Source: an uncultured Eubacteriales bacterium
GTDB taxonomy: Bacteria > Bacillota > Clostridia > Oscillospirales > Oscillospiraceae
DNA: 64,000 nucleotides
Assembly: GCA_949296115.1 (NCBI GenBank)
Contig: CASFNR010000011.1
Coordinates: forward strand, 1-64,000
Reading direction: 5' to 3'
Made by a program: the position numbers and the translations under genes. Positions 1 to 8,053 of the stretch are shown here, one piece after another. The notes beneath the pieces were generated by a model that saw nothing but the letters and a program-made list of their open reading frames with translations, was not told where the DNA came from and searched no databases. Position 1 is the stretch's first letter, and each line of letters begins with the position of its first letter.

Positions 1-39
1 AAAGCCGTCCATTGATTTTTTTCAGAAAGAGAGGTCACC

Positions 40-279
40 ATGCCCGGAGGAAAACACATTCTTGGAAAGGGACAGCCCAAACGGGTCTTCGGAACCGCCA
101 AAGTGGGTGAACGAGGACAGATCGTGATTCCCAAGGACGCCCGGGAGTTGTTCGGCATTCAGCCGGGAGATACGCTTCTGATCGTCGGGGAAGCCCGGAC
201 CGGGCTGATCATCTCCCGCCCGGAGGTATTGAACGATCTGGCCGCAGAACTTTTGGGTAATGTGAAAAAAGAGGATTAA
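40..279 (+). CDS. AbrB/SpoVT-type DNA-binding protein
   Basis: A 79-aa protein of the AbrB/MazE swapped-hairpin family, which binds DNA as a dimer. Residues ~18-50 carry the signature: a strand around 'GQIVIPKDAR', then 'LFGIQPGDTLLIVG'. The N-terminal ~15 residues are a basic tail. An AGAGAGG ribosome site lies 8 bases before the ATG. The stop is only 4 bases before the next start, so it is almost certainly co-transcribed with the PLP enzyme and may regulate that operon. It is too short to be anything but a regulator or antitoxin-like protein, and no toxin gene follows it. The target is unknown. Confidence 0.85.
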   Translation: MPGGKHILGKGQPKRVFGTAKVGERGQIVIPKDARELFGIQPGDTLLIVGEARTGLIISRPEVLNDLAAELLGNVKKED

Positions 280-283
280 CACT

Positions 284-1567
284 ATGAATGAATTGCTGGA
301 ACTATATGAAACCATGGGCATTTCTCCCGCAGTTTATGCCTATGGGGAAAAGGTCATCGCCCGTCTCCAGGAACGCTTTGCCGCCATTGACCAGGTAGCC
401 GAGCACAACCAGGCCAAGGTGATCTGGGCCATGCAGAAAAACCGGGTATCCGCCGCCTGCTTCGCTGCCACCACCGGTTACGGCTACGATGACTATGGCC
501 GTGACAATCTGGAGCGGGTATACGCCGACGTGTTCCACACCGAGGCGGCCCTGGTTCGTCCCCAGATCACCTGCGGCACCCACGCCCTGACCATCGCCCT
601 CAGCGCCAACCTGCTGCCCGGGGATGAACTGCTCTCCCCGGTGGGAATGCCCTACGACACCCTGCAGGAAGTCATCGGCATCCGCAAAAGCCCCTGCTCT
701 CTGGCAGAATATGGGGTGACCTATAACCAGGTGGACCTGCTCCCCGACGGCAGCTTCGACTATGAGGGCATCCGGAAGGCCATCAATGCCAAGACAAAGC
801 TGATTACCATTCAGCGCTCCAAAGGCTACGCCACCCGCCCCACCTTCTCTGTGGAGCAAATCGGGGAGCTGATTGCCTTCTGCAAGGGTGTCAAACCCGA
901 CGTGCTGGTAATGGTAGACAACTGCTACGGCGAATTTGTGGAAACCAGAGAGCCCTCCGATGTAGGGGCCGATATGACCGTGGGAAGCCTGATCAAAAAC
1001 CCCGGCGGCGGCCTGGCACCCATCGGCGGCTATATCTGCGGCACCAAGGCCTGTGTGGACCGGTGCGCTTACCGTCTGTCCGCCCCTGGCCTGGGTCAGG
1101 AAGTGGGCGCCAACCTGGGCCTGATGCCCGCCCTGTACCAGGGATTCTTCCTGGCCCCCACGGTGGTAGCCGGTGCGGAAAAGGGCGCCATTTTTGCCGC
1201 CAACCTGTATGAACCGCTGGGGTTCCGGTGTGTACCCGGAGCTGAGGAGGAGCGCCACGACATCATCCAGGCGGTGGAGTTGGGCAGTGAAGAGGGTATG
1301 GTGGCCTTCTGCAAGGGCATTCAGGCCGCCGCCCCGGTAGACTCCTTCGCCACCCCCTATCCCTCGGACATGCCTGGATACAAGGACAAGGTGATTATGG
1401 CGGCAGGGGCCTTCGTTCAGGGCAGCTCCATTGAGCTGTCCGCCGACGGCCCCATCCGTCCTCCCTATGCGGTGTATTTCCAGGGCGGCCTGACCTGGAA
1501 CCACGCCAAGCTGGGCATCCTGATGAGCCTGCAGAAAATGGTGGACGCCGGTCTGGTGACGCTGTAA
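284..1567 (+). CDS. YnbB-type PLP-dependent methionine gamma-lyase family protein
   Basis: A 427-aa fold-type I PLP enzyme of the YnbB/Met_gamma_lyase family (older annotations say 'aluminium resistance protein'). The PLP lysine is expected at about K238 in 'GSLIKNPGGG'. The aspartate that pairs with the PLP ring nitrogen lies upstream in 'VMVDNCYGEF'. Full length and intact. It is cytosolic. The substrate is not established for this family, though sulfur amino acids are the usual guess. It sits between an AbrB-type regulator (4-base gap) and an EamA-type permease (15-base gap), which suggests one operon linking amino-acid breakdown and export. Confidence 0.88.
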   Translation: MNELLELYETMGISPAVYAYGEKVIARLQERFAAIDQVAEHNQAKVIWAMQKNRVSAACFAATTGYGYDDYGRDNLERVYADVFHTEAALVRPQITCGTHALTIALSANLLPGDELLSPVGMPYDTLQEVIGIRKSPCSLAEYGVTYNQVDLLPDGSFDYEGIRKAINAKTKLITIQRSKGYATRPTFSVEQIGELIAFCKGVKPDVLVMVDNCYGEFVETREPSDVGADMTVGSLIKNPGGGLAPIGGYICGTKACVDRCAYRLSAPGLGQEVGANLGLMPALYQGFFLAPTVVAGAEKGAIFAANLYEPLGFRCVPGAEEERHDIIQAVELGSEEGMVAFCKGIQAAAPVDSFATPYPSDMPGYKDKVIMAAGAFVQGSSIELSADGPIRPPYAVYFQGGLTWNHAKLGILMSLQKMVDAGLVTL

Positions 1568-1585
1568 CGGAAGGAGCGGTAATTG

Positions 1586-2494
1586 ATGAGTTGGTTTTGG
1601 TTTTCCATCATTGCCCTGCTGTGCTGGTCCGGTTCCGACTTCTTCTCCAAAATCGGCTGCCGGGACCCCAAGGACAAATACAGTCAGTTCAAAATGGTCA
1701 TGGCGGTGGGCCTGGTCATGGGTCTGCACGCCGCTTATGAGATTTTTGTAGGCGGAACAGAGATTTCCTGGAATGTGATGCTCACTTACCTTCCGGTGAG
1801 TCTGCTGTACATCGGCTCCATGACATTGGGCTATGTGGGCCTGCGGTACATTGAGCTTTCTATCTCTTCCCCCATCTGCAACGCCTCCGGCGCTCTGGTG
1901 GCCATCATCGCCATTCTCAGCGGCACGGCGGAGGCCATGGAAGCGCCCCAGTATCTGGCCATTGCCCTGGCCTGCGCCGGTGTCATCGGCCTTGGATTTG
2001 TGGAAGCAAATGAGGACGATGCCCTTCGGGCCGCCCGGCAGGAAGCATCCAACTACAAGTACGCCAAGTCCTGGCTGGCCTTGGCGCTGCCGGTTGCCTA
2101 CTGCATCCTGGACGCTGCCGGAACCTTTGCGGATGACCTGGTGCTGGAAACCCTGAACGAGGACTCCGCCAATGTGGCCTATGAGCTGACCTTCCTGGCA
2201 GCAGGCATTGTCTGCTTTGTATATACGGTGCTGGTTAAGAAACAGCCCTTGGTTCCCAAAATGGAAGCCCCCAAGTATGTGGGCGCCATTTTTGAGACTG
2301 CCGGGCAGTTCGCCTATATCTACGCCCTGGCTGGCGGAGAGTCCGCCCTGGCCGCTCCCATCATCTCCTCCTACTGCATGGCATCGGTGCTGTGGAGCCG
2401 GCTGTTCCTGAAGGAGAAGCTGAGCTGGAAGCATTATACCTGCATTCTCGTCACCTTCGCCGGAATTCTGATTATGGGCATCTACGATATGTAA
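1586..2494 (+). CDS. EamA/DMT-family transporter
   Basis: A 302-aa polytopic membrane protein with about ten hydrophobic segments, arranged as the two EamA repeats typical of drug/metabolite transporters. I chose the ATG at 1586 because AAGGAG at 1571-1576 is 9 bases upstream; a TTG one codon earlier is also possible. It probably exports an amino acid or related metabolite. That role is inferred only from its place behind the PLP enzyme. A strong hairpin terminator follows directly. Confidence 0.85.
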   Translation: MSWFWFSIIALLCWSGSDFFSKIGCRDPKDKYSQFKMVMAVGLVMGLHAAYEIFVGGTEISWNVMLTYLPVSLLYIGSMTLGYVGLRYIELSISSPICNASGALVAIIAILSGTAEAMEAPQYLAIALACAGVIGLGFVEANEDDALRAARQEASNYKYAKSWLALALPVAYCILDAAGTFADDLVLETLNEDSANVAYELTFLAAGIVCFVYTVLVKKQPLVPKMEAPKYVGAIFETAGQFAYIYALAGGESALAAPIISSYCMASVLWSRLFLKEKLSWKHYTCILVTFAGILIMGIYDM

Positions 2495-2506
2495 TGCCAA
2501 ACGAAA

Positions 2507-2554
2507 TACGCCCTCCGCCGGATTCGCTCCGGCAGAGGGCGTAATTTTATTTTC
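2507..2554 (+). terminator. Rho-independent terminator after the EamA gene
   Basis: A 16-bp stem (2507-2522 with 2528-2543, one mismatch) around a 5-base loop, followed by ATTTTATTTT. It also lies just beyond the stop of the minus-strand Cys-rich Feo protein, so it separates the convergent operons. Confidence 0.85.
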
Positions 2555-2711
2555 GATGGCAGGCGCCCTCCATGGCACAGCCGGAACAGCCGCCGCAGCA
2601 GCCCCCCTTTTTTTGGTCCCGGCGAATTACCGCCAACGCCCCGGCCGCCACGACCAGCAGAACCCCCAGGACAATCAGGTTGCCCCCGTTCTCAAAAATC
2701 CATTGCAGCAT
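2547..2711 (-). CDS. FeoB-associated Cys-rich membrane protein
   Basis: A 54-aa protein. An N-terminal membrane helix spans residues ~11-29 ('NLIVLGVLLVVAAGALAV'). A basic stretch 'RRDQKKGG' follows, then a cysteine cluster (C38, C39, C42, C45, C51). This is the pattern of the small FeoB-associated Cys-rich proteins found after feoB in Clostridia. The start lies 18 bases beyond the feoB stop and has a GAGGGC-like ribosome site. It probably acts with FeoB in Fe2+ uptake at the membrane, perhaps as an iron-binding accessory; this is inference. Confidence 0.85.
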   Translation of the reverse strand: MLQWIFENGGNLIVLGVLLVVAAGALAVIRRDQKKGGCCGGCSGCAMEGACHRK

Positions 2712-2729
2712 CTTGAAGCCCTCTTTCTC

Positions 2730-4901
2730 TTACACGCCGATTTTCACCGGCGCATCCGCATATTTATTTTTCCGGGCCACCAGGTACACCAGTCCGCCCA
2801 GCACCGCAATCGCCGCCAGGGTCAGGACGCCGAAGGTGGTTTCTCCGGTGAACAGGCCGCCGATCTGGTACACAATCAGCGACACCGCATAAGCGAAGCC
2901 GCACATATAGGCGATGGTGACCGCCGTCCACTTCCCGCTGTGCATCTCCCGGCGGATGGCGCCGATGGCGGCGAAGCATGGTGCGCACAGCAGATTGAAA
3001 ATCAGGAAACTGTAGGCACGCATGGGCCCAAAATCCGCAGCAATCATACCCCAGATTTCATCGCCGGACTCGCTGAGCTCCCCGGCGTAGTGGTACAGCG
3101 TGCCGAAGGTCATGACGACCTGCTCCTTGGCAATCAGGCCGGTAAAGGTAGCCACAGTGGCCTTCCAGGCCATATCTCCCATCCATCCCAAGGGATAGAA
3201 CAGCCAGGCAATTGCTTTGCCCAGATCCGCCAGCAGGGAAACGTTGTTGTCCTCCACCGCCTGGAACGTCCCATTTACCACGCCATAGCTCTGAAGGAAC
3301 CACAAAACAATGGAACTGAGCAGCACAATGGTCAGGGCCCGTTTCACAAAATCCCAGCCCCGTTCTCCCGTGGAGCGGAGCACGTTCCGGGGTGAGGGCA
3401 GATGGTAGGTGGGCAGTTCCATAACAAAGGGGGCAGGCCGCCCCGCCAGCGCCTTGAATTTTTTCAGAATCACCCCGGAAATCACCACGGCGCAGACTCC
3501 GATGAAAAAGGCGGAGGTGGCAACCAGCGGGGAATTCCCGAATACGGCGCCGGCAAACAGGCCGATGATGGGCATTTTGGCACCGCAGGGAATGAATCCG
3601 GTGGTCATCACTGTGATTCTCCGGTCCCGGTCCTGCTCGATGGTCCGGGAGGCCAGAATGCCCGGCACACCGCAGCCGGTAGCCACCAGCATAGGAATGA
3701 TGGACTTGCCGGACAGACCGAATTTCCGCAGAATCCGGTCCATGATGAAGGCCACCCGGGACATATATCCCACATCCTCCAGAATGGACAGGAGGAAGGA
3801 CAGCACCAGGATCTGGGGCACGAACCCCAGCACGGCGCCAACACCCGCTACGATTCCATCCAGCACCAAGCCCTGCAGCCAATCGCTGACCCGCAAGGCA
3901 GACAGCACTGCGCCCAGGAAATCGGGCACCCACCGGCCGAACAGCACATCGTTGGCCCAGTCCGTGCAGATGGTGCCGATGGAGAAAGGAAAGCTTCCCA
4001 TGGCGATGGCATACATCAGGAACATGACCGCCGCAAAGATGGGCAGCGCCAGAACCCGGTCCGTCACAACCCGGTCAATCTTATCGGACAGGGTCAGCGA
4101 ATGTTTTGCAGCCTTCCGGGTCACCGACCGGGCCACCACATTGCCGATGTAGGTGTAACGCTGGTCCGCAATGATGGATTCTGCGTCATCATCCATTTCC
4201 CACTCGCAGTCCTGGATGTGCTTCTCCAGATGGGCCAGAAGGCTGCTGTCCAGATTCAATTCCTTGCGCACCCGCTCATCCCGCTCAAAAAGCTTGATGG
4301 CGTACCAGCGCAGGTAGTTGCTCTGGACCTTTCCCTCGATGGACTCCTCAATGTGGGCCAGGGCATGCTCCACACTGCCTCCAAACACATGGGGCATATC
4401 CGTATGGGTGTGATTCCGGGCCAGTTCCACCGCCTTCCGGGCCGCTTCCTCGCAGCCCAGCCCCTTCAGGGCGCTGATCTCCACACAGGTACAGCCAAGC
4501 GCCCGGCTGAGTTTGTCCAGATCCAGAATATCCCCGTTCTTTCGCACCAGGTCGATCATATTCACCGCCACCACCACCGGGTGGCCCAGTTCAATCAGCT
4601 GGGTGGTCAGGTAGAGGTTGCGCTCAATGTTGGTGCCGTCCACAATATTCAAAATGGCGTCGGGGTGCTCAATGACCAGGTACCGCCGGGTCACCACTTC
4701 CTCCGGAGAATAGGGCGACAGGGAGTAAATACCGGGCAGGTCCTGAATGACCACCTCCGGATCCCCCTTCCAGGTTCCCTCTTTTTTCTCTACCGTCACG
4801 CCGGGCCAGTTGCCCACATACTGATTGGACCCGGTCAAAATATTGAACAGTGTGGTTTTTCCGCAGTTTGGGTTGCCCGCCAAGGCAATTTTCACACCCA
4901 T
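2730..4901 (-). CDS. feoB: Ferrous iron transporter FeoB
   Basis: A 723-aa Fe2+ permease. The N-terminal G domain has P-loop 'GNPNCGKTT' (residues 9-17), G3 'DLPG' (54-57) and G4 'NMID' (114-117). A helical linker and then the membrane part with two Gate motifs follow, including 'GCGVPGILASR' and a C-terminal 'APCFAAIGAIRREM' segment. The length is normal and the ORF intact. It lies between feoA upstream (58-base gap) and the small Cys-rich protein downstream, forming a feoA-feoB-small-protein operon read from the promoter at 5267-5295. Confidence 0.97.
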   Translation of the reverse strand: MGVKIALAGNPNCGKTTLFNILTGSNQYVGNWPGVTVEKKEGTWKGDPEVVIQDLPGIYSLSPYSPEEVVTRRYLVIEHPDAILNIVDGTNIERNLYLTTQLIELGHPVVVAVNMIDLVRKNGDILDLDKLSRALGCTCVEISALKGLGCEEAARKAVELARNHTHTDMPHVFGGSVEHALAHIEESIEGKVQSNYLRWYAIKLFERDERVRKELNLDSSLLAHLEKHIQDCEWEMDDDAESIIADQRYTYIGNVVARSVTRKAAKHSLTLSDKIDRVVTDRVLALPIFAAVMFLMYAIAMGSFPFSIGTICTDWANDVLFGRWVPDFLGAVLSALRVSDWLQGLVLDGIVAGVGAVLGFVPQILVLSFLLSILEDVGYMSRVAFIMDRILRKFGLSGKSIIPMLVATGCGVPGILASRTIEQDRDRRITVMTTGFIPCGAKMPIIGLFAGAVFGNSPLVATSAFFIGVCAVVISGVILKKFKALAGRPAPFVMELPTYHLPSPRNVLRSTGERGWDFVKRALTIVLLSSIVLWFLQSYGVVNGTFQAVEDNNVSLLADLGKAIAWLFYPLGWMGDMAWKATVATFTGLIAKEQVVMTFGTLYHYAGELSESGDEIWGMIAADFGPMRAYSFLIFNLLCAPCFAAIGAIRREMHSGKWTAVTIAYMCGFAYAVSLIVYQIGGLFTGETTFGVLTLAAIAVLGGLVYLVARKNKYADAPVKIGV

Positions 4902-4959
4902 GGATCGTTTCCTTCCTTTCCTCCGCTATTAGTCTATGCTAACCAATACATTCAAAAAA

Positions 4960-5181
4960 TCACTGAATCTCAATCATTTCCGCATCTGCTTTTCGCAAGC
5001 TAAGCTCGTAGCCTCGGACATTGATTTCAATGGGATCACCCAAAGGGGCCACTTTCCGAACCAGGATTTCCACTCGCTTGGTAATTCCCATATCCATAAT
5101 CCGGCGGCGCACCGCCCCTTCCCCGTGGACCTTCACGACGGTGACCGTCTGGCCGATTCTGGCATCTTTCAGCGTTTTCAT
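4960..5181 (-). CDS. feoA: FeoA SH3-like protein
   Basis: A 73-aa cytosolic SH3-fold partner of FeoB. It has the FeoA pattern 'GAVRRRIMDMGITKRVEILV' followed by 'DPIEINVRGYELSLRKADAEMI'. The ribosome site AGGAGG is 6 bases upstream of the start. It is first in the feo operon and needed for FeoB function in characterised systems. Confidence 0.95.
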   Translation of the reverse strand: MKTLKDARIGQTVTVVKVHGEGAVRRRIMDMGITKRVEILVRKVAPLGDPIEINVRGYELSLRKADAEMIEIQ

Positions 5182-5244
5182 AAGAACCTCCTCATCTGTG
5201 CTTGTTTCAGATTGCAGGCTTTGCAGCTATCCCGTTCCGGCACA

Positions 5245-5260
5245 GTTAGCGATTGTTAAC
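5245..5260. promoter_or_regulatory. Operator-like palindrome at the feo transcription start
   Basis: GTTAGC-GATT-GTTAAC is an imperfect inverted repeat (5 of 6 positions per arm). It lies exactly where the transcript from the 5267-5295 promoter should begin, a typical place for a metal-dependent repressor of the DtxR/Fur type to bind. Assignment to a regulator is inference. Confidence 0.4.
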
Positions 5261-5266
5261 TCTTGT

Positions 5267-5295
5267 ATGATACCCTACCTTTTTCCCCTTGTCAA
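5267..5295 (-). promoter_or_regulatory. Sigma-A-type promoter of feoAB
   Basis: On the minus strand, TTGACA (5290-5295), a 17-bp spacer and TATCAT (5267-5272). It lies 86 bp upstream of feoA. Confidence 0.75.
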
Positions 5296-5334
5296 GTCCC
5301 GTGGTCCCCAGGAAAATGACAAATTTATCCTTCT

Positions 5335-5607
5335 TTATTTCCCGGGAAATTGGAAAGGATGGACAGAAATCAGCTCCAGCTTTTCCGTCCGGGACATGGA
5401 TTTGATCTGCCGCTCCCGGCGCAGGGCCTGAGAATGCGCTCCCGTTTCCTCCTGGTACAGCAGGGTCAGCGGTCCCCGGCCCCGGGTATATTTTGCCCCC
5501 CGGCCGCAGCGGTGGGCTTCCAGCCGCCGCTGAACATCGGTGGTAATTCCCGCATAGAGGGTTCCATCCCCGCAGCCCAGGATGTACACATACCAGCGTT
5601 TCTCCAT
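5335..5607 (-). CDS. GIY-YIG nuclease family protein (UPF0213 type)
   Basis: About 90 aa, single GIY-YIG domain: 'YVYILGCGDGTLYAGIT', then the conserved Arg in 'DVQRRLEAH', and 'GAKYTRGRGPLTLLYQE' typical of the YhbQ/YazA group. I start at the second Met (MEKRWYV), which begins the domain; an earlier Met six codons upstream is possible. These small proteins are thought to act on DNA, but the cellular role is poorly defined. It lies 55 bases after pncB (-) and may be read from its promoter. Confidence 0.85.
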   Translation of the reverse strand: MEKRWYVYILGCGDGTLYAGITTDVQRRLEAHRCGRGAKYTRGRGPLTLLYQEETGAHSQALRRERQIKSMSRTEKLELISVHPFQFPGK

Positions 5608-5662
5608 ATCTTTCCCCCATCGCAATCGCCCGGAGCCGCAGCCCCGGGCGTTGTCTCTTGCT

Positions 5663-7114
5663 TTACTTTCCGTTGCGCTTCAGCAGGCCGTACTTCACAT
5701 CCCACAGCTTCTGGCTCAGGTCCACATAGTAGGTCTGGGGATTGTCGAACCGCTTCACTTCCTCCCAGAGGCAGTCCACCTGCTCCTTGCAGTAGGCCCG
5801 GATTTCCTCCAGGGACGGCAGACGGTACACCAGCTCCCCGTTCCGGAAAATGGGCACCTGCAGCGCCTTCGCGGTGAAATTATACACCGTTTTCCGCTTC
5901 CAGGTGGCATCCGGATCAAAAATTTCCAGATCCCCGCTGTCGTCCACTGTCTCATCGTACACCGTCAGATAGTCGGCGATGGCCTTGCCGGTATCGTTTG
6001 CAAAGAAGCGGTAGAGCTTCTTATAATGGGGATTGGTGATCTTGCCCACGTTCTCGGAAATCTTGATTTTGGGGGTCACCGTGCCGTCCGGCTCCTCCAC
6101 CGCCACCAGCTTGTACACGCCGCCGAACACCGGCTCGCTCTTGGCGGTAATCAGCCGCTCGCCCACACCGAACAGGTCGATTTTCGCCCCCTGGCGGAGC
6201 ACGTCCCGAATGATGTACTCGTCCAGAGAGTTGGACACGGAAATCTGGCAGCCGGTCCAACCCGCCTCATCCAGCATTTTCCGAGCTTGCCGGGTCAGAT
6301 AGGCCAGGTCGCCGGAATCCAGCCGAATGCCGCATTTGGTGATGCCCAGGGGCTTCAGCACCTCGTCAAACACCCGGATGGCATTGGGAACGCCGGATTT
6401 CAGGGTGTTGTAGGTGTCCACCAGCAGGGTGGCGTTGGTGGGGTACATCTGCACATAGGCTTTGAAGGCCTCGTACTCGCTGTCGAACATCTGCACCCAG
6501 GCATGGGCCATGGTGCCTCCGGCCTTCACGCCGAAGAGCTGGTCGGAGATGGTGCAGGCGGTGCCGTGGCAGCCGCCGATGTAGGCCGCCCGGGCGCCCA
6601 GAATGGCCGCGTCCGCTCCCTGGGCCCGGCGGGAGCCGAATTCCAGAACGGTTCTCCCCTCCGCCGCCCGGACCACCCGGTTGGCCTTGGTGGCAATCAG
6701 GCTCTGGTGGTTGACGCACAGCAGCAGGTAGGTCTCCACCAGCTGAGCCTGGATGGCCGGGGCCCGGACGGTGATGATGGGTTCCTTGGGGAACACCGGG
6801 GTACCCTCCGGCACCGCCCAGATGTCTCCGGTAAACCGGAAGTTGGAAAGATACTCCAGGAAATCCTCGGTAAACAGCTTCCGGCCCCGAAGATAGTCGA
6901 TATCCTCCGGTTCAAAATGCAGCTCCTGGATATACTGGACAATCTGCTCCAGACCGGCGGCAATGGCAAAGCCGCCCCCGTCGGGGCACCGGCGGAAAAA
7001 CAGGTCGAAATAGGTAATCCGGTCCGCATAACCCTGGGTGAAATATCCCTGGCCCATGGTCAGTTCATAAAAATCGCAGAGCATGGTCAGGTTCAGCTTT
7101 TCGTTGACAACCAT
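5663..7114 (-). CDS. pncB: Nicotinate phosphoribosyltransferase
   Basis: A 483-aa enzyme that makes nicotinate mononucleotide from nicotinate and PRPP (NAD salvage). The N-terminus 'LTMLCDFYELTMGQGYF' and the motifs 'RAPAIQAQLVETYLL', 'FGSRRAQG' and 'GIRLDSGDL' match the Firmicutes-type enzyme. It has its own promoter (7146-7174) and a GAGGTGA ribosome site. Normal length. Confidence 0.95.
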   Translation of the reverse strand: MVVNEKLNLTMLCDFYELTMGQGYFTQGYADRITYFDLFFRRCPDGGGFAIAAGLEQIVQYIQELHFEPEDIDYLRGRKLFTEDFLEYLSNFRFTGDIWAVPEGTPVFPKEPIITVRAPAIQAQLVETYLLLCVNHQSLIATKANRVVRAAEGRTVLEFGSRRAQGADAAILGARAAYIGGCHGTACTISDQLFGVKAGGTMAHAWVQMFDSEYEAFKAYVQMYPTNATLLVDTYNTLKSGVPNAIRVFDEVLKPLGITKCGIRLDSGDLAYLTRQARKMLDEAGWTGCQISVSNSLDEYIIRDVLRQGAKIDLFGVGERLITAKSEPVFGGVYKLVAVEEPDGTVTPKIKISENVGKITNPHYKKLYRFFANDTGKAIADYLTVYDETVDDSGDLEIFDPDATWKRKTVYNFTAKALQVPIFRNGELVYRLPSLEEIRAYCKEQVDCLWEEVKRFDNPQTYYVDLSQKLWDVKYGLLKRNGK

Positions 7115-7145
7115 TTCAGGTCACCTCGCATATCCTATTGGTACT

Positions 7146-7174
7146 ATTATAGGGAAGGTTCGGGAAAATAGCAA
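7146..7174 (-). promoter_or_regulatory. Promoter of pncB
   Basis: Minus strand: TTGCTA (7169-7174), 17-bp spacer, perfect TATAAT (7146-7151), 32 bp before the start codon. Confidence 0.75.
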
Positions 7175-7235
7175 CTCTTTTCTCCGGGGTTTCTTCTGAA
7201 ATTCCCGGAAGGCCCCGGGGAGATGACGGTTTTGA

Positions 7236-7264
7236 TTGACACCGGCTGCCGTTTCGGGTATAGT
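7236..7264 (+). promoter_or_regulatory. Promoter of the thioesterase gene
   Basis: TTGACA (7236-7241), 17-bp spacer, TATAGT (7259-7264). A short leader leads to the start codon at 7289. Confidence 0.75.
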
Positions 7265-7288
7265 TAGATTAGAAAGGTTGTGATTGCC

Positions 7289-7675
7289 ATGGAACTGGAA
7301 GTCGGATTGAAGGGTACCGCCGGCACCCTGGCGGAACGGGCAGACACCGCCCTGGAGGTTGGTTCCGGGGACCTGCTGGTCTATGCCACCCCCTGTATGG
7401 TCGCCCTGATGGAAGGCGCTGCCTGTGAAGCCATTGCCGGCTGTCTGAAGGAGGGCCAGACCAGTGTGGGAACTGCCCTGAATATTTCGCACACCGCCGC
7501 CACTCCCGTGGGCATGGAGGTCCGGGCAGAGGCGGAGGTCACCGCCGTGGAGGGCAAGATGATTACCTTCTCCGTCAAAGCCTTTGACGAGGCCGGAGAG
7601 ATCGGCAGCGGCACCCACACCCGGGTAATCGTCAATTCGCAGAAATTTCTGGACAAAACATACAGCAAGCTGTAA
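7289..7675 (+). CDS. Thioesterase family protein (FlK-like hotdog fold)
   Basis: A 128-aa hotdog-fold protein resembling fluoroacetyl-CoA thioesterase. It has the helix 'TPCMVALMEGAACEAI', then 'GQTSVGTALNISHTAATPVG', and a C-terminal 'GSGTHTRVIVN' strand. Thr, Glu and His residues in these stretches fit the catalytic set of that family. I use the ATG at 7289, 11 bases after AGAAAGG; the GTG at 7280 is too close to that site. The likely role is hydrolysing a small acyl-CoA; the true substrate is unknown. The next gene starts 12 bases after its stop. Confidence 0.85.
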   Translation: MELEVGLKGTAGTLAERADTALEVGSGDLLVYATPCMVALMEGAACEAIAGCLKEGQTSVGTALNISHTAATPVGMEVRAEAEVTAVEGKMITFSVKAFDEAGEIGSGTHTRVIVNSQKFLDKTYSKL

Positions 7676-7687
7676 GGAGGTATCGGT

Positions 7688-8008
7688 ATGCAAGACTATG
7701 GCGCCATGATTCGCAGCGTCTTTGAGCTGGGCAGCGTCCGGGACGGGGAACTGCTGTTTGAAGCCTGCATCAAGAATGCGTTCCCCACCTTCCACTTCCG
7801 CCGTCTGGAATTGATTCGCTTTCTGAAGGACCCCCAGTACATGGAAGGCCGGAGCTGGAACCATGTGTTTGAAATCAAGAAGTCCGAGCTTCAGGGGCAG
7901 CCGGTCTGGGAGGTTCACTGCCATCGGGTGACCATGGGCAAAACCCCGGACAAGCACGTCTATCTGGACTACATGACCCTGGGCTTCGTCCAGTATATTT
8001 CCGAATAA
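7688..8008 (+). CDS. Conserved hypothetical protein co-transcribed with the thioesterase
   Basis: A 106-aa soluble protein that I do not recognise. It is rich in aromatic and charged residues ('FPTFHFRRLELIRFL', 'VWEVHCHRVTMGKTPDKHVY'), with no membrane segment, signal peptide or obvious metal site beyond two neighbouring His. A very strong ribosome site (TAAGGAGG) overlaps the thioesterase stop. The tight spacing suggests a shared task, perhaps in acyl-CoA metabolism; that is a guess from position only. Confidence 0.75.
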   Translation: MQDYGAMIRSVFELGSVRDGELLFEACIKNAFPTFHFRRLELIRFLKDPQYMEGRSWNHVFEIKKSELQGQPVWEVHCHRVTMGKTPDKHVYLDYMTLGFVQYISE

Positions 8009-8015
8009 CGCCAAT

Positions 8016-8053
8016 GTCCCCGCCGGGAAACTCCGGCGGGGACTGCTTTTATT
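8016..8053. terminator. Terminator between convergent genes
   Basis: An 11-bp perfect GC stem (8016-8026/8033-8043) with a 6-base loop and TGCTTTTATTTT on the plus side. It closes the thioesterase operon and overlaps the end of the minus-strand phosphorylase gene. Confidence 0.85.

Noticed and set aside
302..2578. A 758-codon open frame on the minus strand opposite the PLP enzyme and EamA gene
   Set aside because: It is antisense to two clear genes, has no family motif, and is rich in Gly/His/Gln as expected for a GC-rich shadow frame.
3402..5003. A 533-codon plus-strand frame opposite feoB
   Set aside because: Shadow of feoB; composition and lack of motifs argue against coding.
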